Notes: a model not told the origin generated them from the sequence alone. A stretch of DNA of 64,000 nt from Gnetum montanum (GCA_015680685.1 MNCI01002855.1:59567-123566); one strand, 5' to 3'; positions 1 to 10,211 are shown, numbered from the stretch's first letter. Numbers and translations: made by a program.

Positions 1-547
1 AAACAAGTGACCCCATGAATCATGTGGTTATCTTCAGGAATGAATGTATATTACTTGCTTGATACCCTCACATTATGCTCAAGTGCTTCTCCAATTCACT
101 ATCTAAAAGGGCACTTGAATGATATGGATCTTTGTCGGATGACTCCATCACTTTCTTATAATAACTATCAATTATCTTTATTAAGCACTTTAAGTTCAAT
201 GTACCTCAAAGTAACCATGTTATGACCTTTGTGATAATTAAGTAAGCTCTAAATGATCCTATTAAAGAATTCATATCTCGATGAATAGTAGCTTCTACCA
301 AACTACCTTATCACTTAGAGGAATGCCACCTTCAAGATATATTTGAAGTTACAGTTATTGATTACATCCACAAGAGGATGACCTATCCTAAGCCATTCTC
401 TGAATGATGCTTTCTTAACTACTAGGGACATTGAAAAAGCTAAAATTCAGTGTGTTGACCAAGAATTCCTAGAAATCTAGAATAAAGTCAACAAAGTTAC
501 TAAATAGGAGAAAGGACAGTCAACTTTATAAAGTGTCTCTTCTATTT

Positions 548-732
548 CAAAATGAGAAAGTAGAACAATGAGGTGTTAGCCTAGTGGTATGGGTCTTGAC
601 TTGGTAACCCCAAGTCACATGTTTGATTCTACTAGGTGGCATTGAGTTATAAACTTCTAGAAATCTTAGTGTGTAGTTATGTTTTAGTTATTTCGGGTTC
701 TAACACCCCCTCCCTCCAAAATGAAAAAGTAG
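548..732 (+). mobile_element. tRNA-derived SINE copy 1 with 16-bp target duplication
   Basis: The SINE body is about 564-716. A tRNA-like A box (TAGCCTAGTGG, 577-587) and a B-box-like GTTTGATTC (621-629) form a pol III promoter head, followed by an unrelated tail ending in TTCTAACACC. The body is flanked by direct repeats of 16 bases, CAAAATGAGAAAGTAG (548-563) and the same with one mismatch (717-732), as expected for target-primed insertion. The head is shared with the copies at 11507-11672 (+) and 57284-57348 (-). Confidence 0.8.
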
Positions 733-819
733 TGCTTCTTTGCCTTATGCGTCTTCTTTAATTCAACAACATAGGCACCAAAAGAACAAAGACCAATATA
801 TTAAAATACCCATGAGGTA

Positions 820-1130
820 TTCTATACTCCTCAATAATATTCTTAGAGATGACCAATTAAGGAGGTAGCAAGTGTTTGATCAAATGAGGATGTAATATCA
901 TCATATCCAATTAATAGTTCTCAAAGGCAAGAGATGATCTTAAGGTTCCAAAATGGTATGATTATAAAAAATATAGTTACTACCATGAGACTACTGGGCA
1001 TAACATAGATAACTATAGGAATCTAAAGGATGATATTCATAACCTTATAGACAAAGAAAAAATAGTAATTGAAAGTGAACCATTGATAATGCATCCAAAT
1101 AACTAGTAGTTAGATGTTTTTCAAGATTTT
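820..1130 (+). pseudogene. Ty3/gypsy gag remnant (nucleocapsid-like end)
   Basis: Around 954-1066 one frame reads W-Y-D-Y followed by Y-x-Y-Y-H-x4-G-H-x4-Y-R-N-L-K and then a short acidic/basic helix. This is the spacing of the Tat-type gag motif C-x2-H-x4-G-H-x4-C-x2-L-K, with Tyr where Cys is expected. The flanks carry stops in all frames and no longer open reading frame can be followed, so this is a dead fragment. Sequence at 1-547 may be the upstream part of the same gag, now interrupted by the SINE at 564-716, but I could not recognise a domain there. The family call rests on motif spacing only. Confidence 0.4.
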
Positions 1131-1239
1131 TTAGGAACTATAAATGTTATCTCTACTTTTCATTTAGAAAGAAATGCTCATCATTGTCAGCCAAAAGAGT
1201 CATATGTCCTTTAATAATTCGACTACAAAGACTAAAAAC

Positions 1240-1550
1240 AATGAGTCATATGTGATTCATTGGTTTGATTACACAACCCCCACACCATATATAATTTATT
1301 GTTTTAATTGCAAAATTTTGAATCTTCTTTATTTTGATTTTCTCCAAGCAATCCTCTGTTATTCTGATTTCATCTTGCCTTGATTGCCTAATAGATTTCA
1401 CTTCAGGCTCTTCTCTATAGGGCCTAGTTGCATGGATAGCCTTCACTTTGTGTTTTGGTTGTCCACATCCCTAATTCACATTTACCTCTGGGTTGCTTCT
1501 CTCTTTTTTTGGGATGGGTCACTCACCTCTAGGACTCTCTTAGGTACCAT
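1240..1550 (-). pseudogene. Retroelement ORF3, 5' fragment
   Basis: Reading the minus strand from the ATG at 1550, the product begins with a basic M-x-P-K-R start and then contains EEPEVKSIRQ and a helix resembling the N-terminal part of ORF3 in element 3 (start 37475) and element 4 (start 42867). The ATG directly follows TGTAG, the same acceptor-like context as in the other copies. Similarity fades before about 1240, and one in-frame stop is present within the fragment. It is the remains of a sixth member of the lineage in this window, with no LTR recognised next to it. Confidence 0.55.
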
Positions 1551-1677
1551 CTACAATCACATGAATGATTTATTATTGTATTATAATCATTATTCCTAAG
1601 TGTTTTAACCCTTGATCATCCTTGGTATTGACTTGATTTTGAAAAATTTTAACACTAACGCTCCTAAGTGATTGCAC

Positions 1678-2670
1678 TGTAACATTCTAGAGGTCCTAAG
1701 GGAATTAGTCGATCTTAATTTTCATTTATTTTAATCATTTATTAGCATTAACTACCTTAGAAATTTGAGATCTCTATATTTTAAAGGTCTCAAATCATAG
1801 ATGTACTGCTTCCATGACGTAGAGCTAAACTTTGAAAGCTTACAAGTTTTCAAATGGGTTAATTTGGGGTCTAGTTTGGAAGATATCATAAGTTAAAGGT
1901 TTAAGCTTTCTAAAATAGCAAAAAATCCATTGTTGAAATGAAAAACATATATAAAAAATTCAGCTAAGTATTGATGTGTATATATATTTTTTGTGGCTTG
2001 CATCAACATTGATGTGTGAACAAAGCTTTGTCAAAGAATCTCACTACATGCATGTAGCAATGTCAATGAGGCTATTGTTGCATATTTTTTGTGAAACTAG
2101 CTTAAGTTTTTTGGAATTTTCGAGTAATTTTAATTTTAATTGAATGCTAGAAGAAGGATCTTTGGCCATGAAGAACATGTGAATGGTTAAGATGTGATTG
2201 GATATGAATTTGATAGATGTTTGAAACTCGGAATATGAAGAATTAGGGTTTGTTTAATGTTATGGCTCAAAGATGAAGAGAAGATGAAAAAATGATGATG
2301 CATGATAATGAAATGAATAGCGCTTTAATGTTTATGGGCTTATGGAGGTAGTTCATAGGCTATATCTCTAATAGTTATATAAGTAAGTATTCCCCAAAGT
2401 TGGCTCTTACTTGAAATGCCCTTGTATAACCATCTTGCAAAATGTTTGTAGGGAATCAGAAAATTGAAAGTCAATCATCTCTATCTTCCAACACCCACAC
2501 AACCATTGTTGTTGGGTCCTTGCACTATACTAACAAAACATTTAGGCCCATAATTGCATGTAGTAATGAGGTGAAAATGGAATGAGAAGGGATTGCAAAT
2601 ATTGAGACATAAGCTACCTTACTTTTTTTTTGCAATAGGTTCTTATGTCAATTATGTTTAGAGTGACCAT
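1678..2670 (+). repeat. Possible LTR of an unrelated family
   Basis: The stretch starts with TGTAACATTC, a common start for plant LTRs, and contains no ORF. It has AT-rich sequence with the 'gaaagctt...tttcaaat' phrasing often seen in LTRs. No clear CA end, TATA box or partner LTR was found, so the call is tentative. It ends where element 1 begins. Otherwise I see nothing here. Confidence 0.25.
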
Positions 2671-2676
2671 CATAAC

Positions 2677-3508
2677 TGATGAGTCGTCATTTGGGGTGAC
2701 CACGATATCGCGTACGCGATATCGCAGCCCATGTCGCGATATTGGATACGCGATATTGCAGCCCGCCACTAGTTCTATAAATAGGATGTCGCTCCCCTTT
2801 GTTTAGGAGTTAGTTCTTAGTTCCCTACCCAAACTCTTGCAGTTTTTCCTTCTTAGAGTTACAATTATTTCTCAATGTATGCCCGCAGTGTGGTGAATGT
2901 AATTGTACGGCATCCTTTATTCAAGTGTGACGTACTTGGACATGCACATGACCGGAAATAAAGATCGATATTACTTCATCATTGCAGCATTCACTAAGCT
3001 TAATCATTTAATTAATTTTTATTTACTGTTTTCGTAGTTAATACCTCTCACCCTTAAACTCCTATTAAATGTGGAATGAGTACGACTTGATTATGAGCAT
3101 TTAAGTGTGACTACTTGGTAACCTAGTAGCGTACCTAGAATTTGCGCTTGGTAATCCCAGTGGTAGTCATGCACGAAATCCAAGATGTGTACAGATAATC
3201 AAGGAATGGATACTCATCGCATTTAGGCTAGATTAGATTCTCTCTTATCATTTCCTCCTAGCTTAGTTAATCTTATTTTCCATTGCCTTCAGGAGTAGCA
3301 TTAGAGTAGAAACCACATCATACGCCTCACTTTGGACTAAACCATACGTGACAAAGATAATACTAGTCTAGGTGGGAAGACAGCGGACTGCGACCTAAGG
3401 CTAACTATCTAGGTGCCACAACTAGTCCGTTTGCGGAGTTCGACCAGATCGCGAGTGCAAACGCTCGTATTCGTATGGTTGAGTGTAGGGGTATCTCGCC
3501 ACTCATCA
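2677..3508 (+). repeat. Element 1 5' LTR (family A)
   Basis: Runs from TGATGAG to CTCATCA, 832 bp. U3 holds an array of CGATATCG palindromes (about 2700-2760), then a TATA box TATAAATA at 2776-2783. An AATAAAG poly(A)-type signal lies near 2960. The second half carries two copies of the CTTGGTAAYCCCAGT motif that recurs in every LTR of this lineage. It pairs with 10379-11242. Confidence 0.93.
2700..2783 (+). promoter_or_regulatory. LTR U3 promoter: palindrome array plus TATA box
   Basis: A perfect 22-bp palindrome at 2703-2724 (half-site CGATATCGCG) is followed by further GATAT-type repeats separated by 'cagcccatgtcg', and by TATAAATA at 2776-2783. The position upstream of TATA suggests an enhancer or factor-binding array. 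No factor can be named from the sequence. Confidence 0.7.
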
Positions 3509-3509
3509 T

Positions 3510-3527
3510 TGGCGCCGTTGCCAGGGA
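3510..3527 (+). other. Primer binding site, tRNA-Asp type
   Basis: TGGCGCCGTTGCCAGGGA starts two bases after the LTR. It complements the 3' end of plant tRNA-Asp with one apparent mismatch (CCAGGGA for CCGGGGA). Minus-strand DNA synthesis would start here. The same site, more decayed, follows the LTRs of elements 2, 3 and 4. Confidence 0.88.
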
Positions 3528-3644
3528 TGGTGCTAGTTATCTAGATTAGTTATATCATACAAGGTCACTGTATAGGACTTAACGATATATCTCTTAGGAA
3601 GAAGAAACAATTATAAAAAGTCACACATAAATTCACACACAACA

Positions 3645-5509
3645 ATGCCTCTCCTACAAGATTACGATAATGTCACACTTAGTGAGGAAGTTCATTGGAG
3701 AACCAACAAACTATATGATAATGAAGATTGGAGTATGCAACTCGAGGTGGGGGTTTCTTATAAACATGAACGAAAGAAACGTCATCCCAACGCTTGAAAG
3801 CATAACTTACAGGATGACGATGAGCCCCCACTAGCCACTATGAGCTTAACGCAAATACAAGAGGCTGTTTGAATCTCCCGTAGGCATCATAAAGAGATCC
3901 GTCTACCTAGGCTCGATTTAAACAACTTCCCTACTTTCTTAGGAGGCTATGAATTAGACCCGCAACAACATTTACTAGCCTTCTATGATGCCTACTCATG
4001 GAACAACATTGATACTGGTTGGAAAAAACTTAAGCTCTTTCCAATGACACTCGTTGGCCAAGCAAAAGTATGGTATATATCATTCAAACCAAATTCAATA
4101 CGACGTTGGTCAACAATGGTAGAGTTATTTAACAAAATATATCAAACCTACGCAAGAGTNNNNNNNNNNNNNNNNNNNNNNNNNNNNNNNNNNNNNNNNN
4201 NNNNNNNNNNNNNNNNNNNNNNNNNNNNNNNNNNNNNNNNNNNNNNNNNNNNNNNNNNNNNNNNNNNNNNNNNNNNNNNNNNNNNNNNNNNNNAGAAATG
4301 GCTAGATGGGAGAGTGTTGAAAAACACCAACGGGACCAAAATCTCAACTTGACAAAGGTCCATGATCATAACAAGGAGAAATCAACCTATCATAAGGAGG
4401 AAGAACCATCTTTGCCGGTACAACAACCATCATTAGAGGAAGTTGAGGCAAAGATTAATAAGATGTTGGAATGGACACATAAAAAGTGTGGAGAATTTAT
4501 TGATATTATTGGAGATAGAGTTTTGACAACCCAAGAAGTAGGACAAAACATTAGAAATTTGGAAAGAAGGAATGAAGGAAATAAGAGCTCAACTATTGAT
4601 CATACTTATGAATACAACATATGCTTGTACGATCACCCCAAGGGCCAATGCCCAATCTTGTTACATCTATATGAGCATTGGGGAAACACATTACATCTAG
4701 AATTTGTACAGAGATACTGTGTTTGATCACAGTGGCAACAATCCCAGTCGTGGGGGAATCCACCCCTAAAATGGAGACAACCTTCACATCATCTAAATGC
4801 AATTGCCTATCAAGTTCAACATCCTGTTCCTCTAACTGGGCCAACATACTCTCTCTCACCACATTACTATTCTCCACAATACTATCATCCCATGTCCTCA
4901 ACACAACCACCACCTTGTGCACCTTACACTTCTCCTAATTTTCAACATTCTCATCCTTTCCCTCCTTCTACATTGCCACCAATTTTTCCTGAGGTGTTTG
5001 CACCACTACAACAACCCACGAATGCTACTTGTGCTGCTACTACCAACAGTAGTGAAAAACCTCCTTGACAACCAAAGTGTCCCTTCTTTAAACATGATCG
5101 TAAGAAGGGACAACACAATTCCAAGGCCACTACATCCTCTAACTCAGCACAAGTCCAACACTATGGTGCACCCTCATCTTCGAACCCAACACCTAATGTT
5201 ACTTCATCAGGGCCACCAACTAACGCTCCAACAACCATATGGCCCAATGAACACAATCATGGAAGGCAACATCCTGATCCTTGCATACCATCTAATGGTC
5301 CTAAATATCGTAGTGGGCCAACTTGTTATCCAAGAACTACATCGTATAAATTGCCTCACTATGCTTACTATAATCAAGTGTGTGAACCCCAACGGGGCAA
5401 GAATGACCAAGTTTCAATACTTCCAACACACAAGGATCCCCATCTTTCATTTATTAATCCTTGCCATCCTCAATTGTTTAGTTATGGGGGATACCCCCCA
5501 TTTCAATAA
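3645..5509 (+). pseudogene. Element 1 gag (broken)
   Basis: The frame opens with ATG at 3645, 137 bases after the LTR. It contains a Retrotrans_gag-like capsid stretch near 3915-4160 (LDLNNFPTFLGGY, KLKLFPMTLVGQAKVWY, IRRWSTMVELFN). A gap of N follows, then a helical segment, the lineage motif YDHPKGQCP near 4630, and a long Pro/Gln/Tyr-rich low-complexity tail that ends in YGGYPPFQ at 5509. Stops and at least one frame change break it. There is no classical CCHC knuckle. Unlike elements 2-4, no protease or pol follows. Confidence 0.8.
4160..4293. other. Assembly gap (134 N)
   Basis: A run of 134 unknown bases inside element 1 gag. The flanking gag sequence is in matching order on both sides, so the gap hides only the middle of the capsid region. 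Confidence 0.99.
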
Positions 5510-7406
5510 CAAGTAGGATTAATAACTTTTTTCATTTTCTTTGATTTTACAACTTTTTGTTTTTCAATTTTTTCAAGTTTTCAATTTCTTGTTTTATCAT
5601 TTTGTCTTTTTTGTCTTTTTATGTTTTTTTGTAAGTAATCTCATCTATGAATAAAACACTCATGTGGCTCATTGGTTGAGGTGTGTTCTATGTTATGGAG
5701 TCTCAAACAATCAATTATGTGGACAGTGAGCCCATTACACCCACTCATCCATTCTACAAGTAAGAGGTTCTGATCAAGGGTACAGTGATATTCTTGACAT
5801 TCTTGAAACTTAAAATTAATTTTGTGTTCATTGTACCTAGAATGAAGAAGGATGGATCAAGAGGGAATGATTAGGGTGTGACATCAAGGGGACTTATGGA
5901 TTCTCTTTGGTGACGTTTGTGGGAGTTATAATGCAACGTGGTTGTACTAAGATCCTTGTAGATGTAATGAAAAATGGGAGTAAGAGTAATCAAAAGGGCA
6001 CTCAAAAATCCAATGCTATTCTCGAGGATCCCACTAGAAAGACATGCACCTATGCCTGAAGGTTGGTGGCTTCTCTGGATTCAGTATGCCAAAAAAAAAA
6101 AAAAGAAGCAGAGAAAAACAAAGTGCCACAAAAATAACTCCTCCCTTGAACAAAATGCCAAGTGAACGTATGCCTTGTTGTTTTGGTGCTCTCATAGTTG
6201 CTCATCATGGGAAGAAATAATGCAGTGTCACTGATCAGAGGAATGGACTTGGTCCTGATCCTAGAACAACGAGTCAATGACACCTTAATCATGCTTTACA
6301 CGCAAGATTCACTGTTCCCTAGGCCAGTTACCTCATGTCCCAATCTCTACGATCCCTTCTATGCCCCATTTTATCTCGCTGTTCAGATAATTGTAACTCA
6401 TGTCTTGTGTAGCATAGAATTCCTAACTCATTCCGGTGATATTTACATGTGTGTGTTTTGTGAAATTAGCATGGATTACATATAACCCTTTCAGTGTCCA
6501 AGGATACTTTTAAGTGTGGTTACACAAGGGCAATATAGGTTAGAACCTGCTTTGGGGAGGATCCACTTGTGTAATCTTTTGCAGTCGTCACTTATGACAT
6601 ATCTGACACACACTATTTATTACCCTCAGCATAATTGCCAACTATTTTCTTTTCCTTATTACTATCCCTCCAATTTAACGTTCCTATGTACCATCACATA
6701 ACCTTTTTCTTACCACCCGAGGTTGTATGGATCAATTACACTCACTCATCATCATTCGTGCCTTCACAACAAGCTCAATTACCCTCGAATCTCCTAACCA
6801 TAGCTTAATGTCCTAAGTTTCCAACGTTAATTTCAAGAAAATCTTTAAAAATTTGGTATTTTTAGTGTTGAGTCCATATCACTAGGGCTATGATATCGCG
6901 TCCCTCCAAACGTATAAATACGTGACCCCCCTGCAACACTTAGCATCATTTTTGCCATTCACATGGGGGAGTTTTCGAATTTTTTCTCTACGACTTGTGC
7001 TTGAATGACCCTTGCTTTTCTCACTAAATCTCGCTTGCTGGTACTCTGATTTTAATTCTGTTTGAACTTGCTTGCACCCAGAGTGTTCAGCTTAGTCGTG
7101 GGGGAGGGACACCTACCGAAAAGCGCCTAAAGTGCCTAAATTTTTTGGAATTTATCATCACCCAAAGGACATCATCTAGGGTAATTAGCTATAACACTTA
7201 GAATAATTGTGCCAAAAAAATCATTTAACCCCTAGGCATATTGAGAAATTAAAATTGGAAACCACCTAAGTAACACAGACTCATTATTACAATCTTTCGG
7301 GAAAGATCACATGGAGATAACATAAGATCATTAATTAAGGCAAGCAATAAGGTATAACTTAATTTCAAAAACCACCTTACTAACGCTTGACCCTATGTAA
7401 TTGCAG
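5510..7406 (+). other. Element 1 spacer between gag and ORF3
   Basis: Non-coding, about 1.9 kb, and recognisably shared with the post-pol spacers of elements 2-5. Shared blocks include GTGTGACATCAAGGGGACTT (near 5876), an A-rich slippage tract (6091-6104), GGGGAGGATCCACTTG (near 6555), an internal TATA box (6913-6920) and a PPT-like GTCGTGGGGGAG (near 7096). The short ORFs in it are not conserved between copies. Confidence 0.75.
6892..6920 (+). promoter_or_regulatory. Putative internal promoter for ORF3 (GATATCGCG + TATA)
   Basis: GATATCGCG at 6892-6900 is followed 12 bases later by TATAAATA at 6913-6920, about 490 bases upstream of the ORF3 ATG. The GATATCGCG core is the same motif that fills the U3 of this element's own LTR. 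Equivalent TATA boxes lie upstream of ORF3 in elements 3, 4 and 5. Promoter function is inferred. Confidence 0.55.
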
Positions 7407-10211
7407 ATGGCCCCAAAACGTGGACAACAGGAAGGTCCTTCTCAAGGTGGAAATAAACGATCTCGGAGAGGTGGAAGACAAGACCCTGCCGGACAACATG
7501 CAGAATAGGAGGAACAATCATTCAGCATTCATCAAGAAGATCCTCCTACCATACAGTCTGGGTAGGTAGAAGGAGGAACTGCTGCAGCGCCTGAATAGGG
7601 ACAACATCTCACGTTGCCCCAAGATTGTGTTCAAGCCATCCACGAAAAGTCCACATTCGCCATGGTGATTGTGGAGTTAAATTTTGAATCTTTTGCAAAG
7701 TTTGCTCCTGAGGTTGTTAGGGATCACCTTAAAGGATCCCCATTATGGCCTACCCTCTCTGAAAGTAGTGCTTGGTACCTACGAGAGACATACCAATTTT
7801 GGCACAATAGGGAGCAAGGCACCAGTGTCAATATTTGTGGTGTGATAGTTGATTTCTCCGTGTAGGCCATTTCAGAAGTGTTACACCTTCTGAATATAGG
7901 GCCCAAAGTTGCTCAGTTATCCACCTGTTCAGACCCCGATGTGTGATGGGATTGGCTGGAGAGGGCTTATGGCAGAGATAAAACATTTGGTGAGTTGACA
8001 ACGGAAGAGAGGATTTACTTTAAAATTGGAACATATCACCTCTTCCCCATGAAGGGCCTAAAAAGAATATCAACATATGTGGTTAGAGGATGTGCAATGT
8101 TGATGAGAAAGGTTAACGCTAACTTGCTCCATCTATATTTAACGGAGATCTTGAGGCAGTTCGAGGAACGAAAGATAGGGAAGATGGCGCTACATTTCCC
8201 TTGTCTTACCAGAAAGCTTTGCCGACGTGCTGGTATTCAGGGGTACACCAATGATGTCCTTCGAAAATCCCAGACTGCTTCATATGCCGAATTGCTAAAG
8301 GCGCCAGCTCCAAGGAAAAGCACTGGCGAAGAGCTGGGACCAGAACGAGAAGAAGAACAGATGGCTAGACCAACTGCAACTCAACTTGCAGAACCCAGCC
8401 AACTTGCAAGCACAGGTCCCAGCCAACAATGGGAAGTAGGGCCTAGCACACGCCAGGATCAACCGCCACCGCCGTAAGACTACCGACCGTTGATGAGCCA
8501 TCTCAAGGCCATCGCTGAGATGGTTAGTTGGGGAAGTCATGATGACGCAAACCTCTTCCGCATCATCGATGATGCCATTTAGCCCACTGTTTCTTTGGAT
8601 CGCACAAGGGGTGAAATGTCTATTCACACAGGAGAAGGGGAAAGTAGATGGTCACAATAGATCTTAGGAAACACGACATCTTTCCAGGTGCAATTAGAGA
8701 CTGGTGAAGGGGCCATCGTGGTGGTCATGCAACACCAGAATGCCGCGGGAGCTGCAGAAGTGATCGCTAACCACATCAAAGAATCTTTCAACGTACCTAT
8801 TGTGCCATCGGCAGACTTCACAGGAGCACGGGATGCTCAAAATTTGGCCGGAACCTCAGTGACTCCTGCGGAACATGAGGATGCACTTGATCGATTGCTC
8901 CAAATAGGGCAAGTAATGAAGTCCCTGTTTGACATCCCTCAGGATGTTACGACAATTCAATCAGACCTCATTTCCACAGAGGGGAAGCTGGTCTTATTAG
9001 AGGTGAGGGCCAAACATGATGAAGCTAAGGTGTAGAAACTACAAGAGTAGCTCGTAACCCTACAAGTAGCACAGTGGGATCCTTTACAATTTGTTCCCAC
9101 AAACTAGCTGGACAACTTCAGAACTGAGAAACTAACCAAGATATTAACAGAGAATAAAAAGGTGGCTAAAGAAAAAGATAAGGTTTTTTGGGATGCCTCT
9201 GCAACATAGGCACAAACTCATGCGCATCTCAAAGCACTCAATGCCTTATAGGAGGAAAATAAATAGCTTGTTACCGACAACCTTTGGTTGACCTCTATGG
9301 AAAAGCAAAAGAATGTTCTTGAAGAACATTTCCATCAGTTGTGAGAACAATTCATCTGGATCAACCAAGACATAAGTCGATTAGCTAGGGAGAATTGAAC
9401 CCTCTCAATGGAGGAGGTATGCGCAATTTGTCAAAAGACAGCCATTGAAATAAGCACATGGCAAAATGAGGCTAAATGGCATGAAAAGCTAAAGGAGCAC
9501 TTCTGAGATCAGGTGCGGATGTACAAATAGATCCTTGAGAAGAAGATCCATATGGCCAAGGCCCACATCAATGCTATCAATGCTCAACACACTAACTGGT
9601 GGGCCATATTGGACACATATGCCTTTGCCCNGTACACCTTCGCCTAGCAAGTGGAAGTTAAGAGCCGGGACTTGCAGATTTAGGATTTGACAGAATACAT
9701 GGAATTGGTAAATCTGAGATATGCCAACCTGGCCATGTTAATAGCAAGACGCCCGAGGACAGAGCTCAAGTAGTAGGTAGCAACCACCCACATCAAATAT
9801 GAAGTAGAATTTGCAGAATGCAAGAAGTTGTTGGAGAAATTGGAAGTTGCAAATTTTGAACTTGAGGTGGTAAAAGCCAGCTACCAGGGATAGAAAGGTA
9901 TCGCAACGGACTTGGCTCGATGGCTAGTAGATTTTCAAGAGTACAAGGATAAAGCCAGAGCCTATGAGGAGGAATGATAGGTGTTTGTGGCTTGGTATGT
10001 CAAGGCCAATCAAATGTTTCTACAACTACCTTGTCCGTGGGAAGTGCTGACTCCGTGAAACATTGAAACATTAGCATGGATGGCACAAGACCCTCGGACC
10101 GAAGAAGAGAAACTCCAGGCCATACTTCAGCGTCATCAAGCCTCAAAACCTAGAGCACAAGACAAAGGGAAAGCACCAATGGAGGAGCCACCGCCACCTA
10201 GAACTACATGA
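7407..10211 (+). pseudogene. Element 1 ORF3: plant-transposon-protein-like domain plus coiled coil
   Basis: The ATG at 7407 directly follows TTGCAG. One frame of 934 codons runs to the TGA at 10209-10211 without a net frameshift, but holds about two dozen internal stops. Residues 1-30 are basic. Residues about 70-300 form a globular domain with WYLRETYQFW, ERIYFKIGTYHLFPMKG and FPCLTRKLCRRAG, which resembles from memory the Pfam family Transposase_32 ('putative plant transposon protein'). Residues about 420-900 are Glu/Lys/Leu/Ala-rich with long helical runs typical of coiled coil. The C-terminus is EEPPPPRTT. No signal peptide or membrane segment is apparent, so it does not look like a classical envelope protein. 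Its function is unknown. Confidence 0.8.

Noticed and set aside
577-629. A functional tRNA gene
   Set aside because: A and B boxes are present, but the cloverleaf stems do not pair and the sequence continues into a SINE tail flanked by target duplications.
2703-2724. CRISPR-like or prokaryotic operator array (GATATC repeats)
   Set aside because: The units are palindromes with variable spacing inside a plant LTR, without spacers of fixed length or cas genes.
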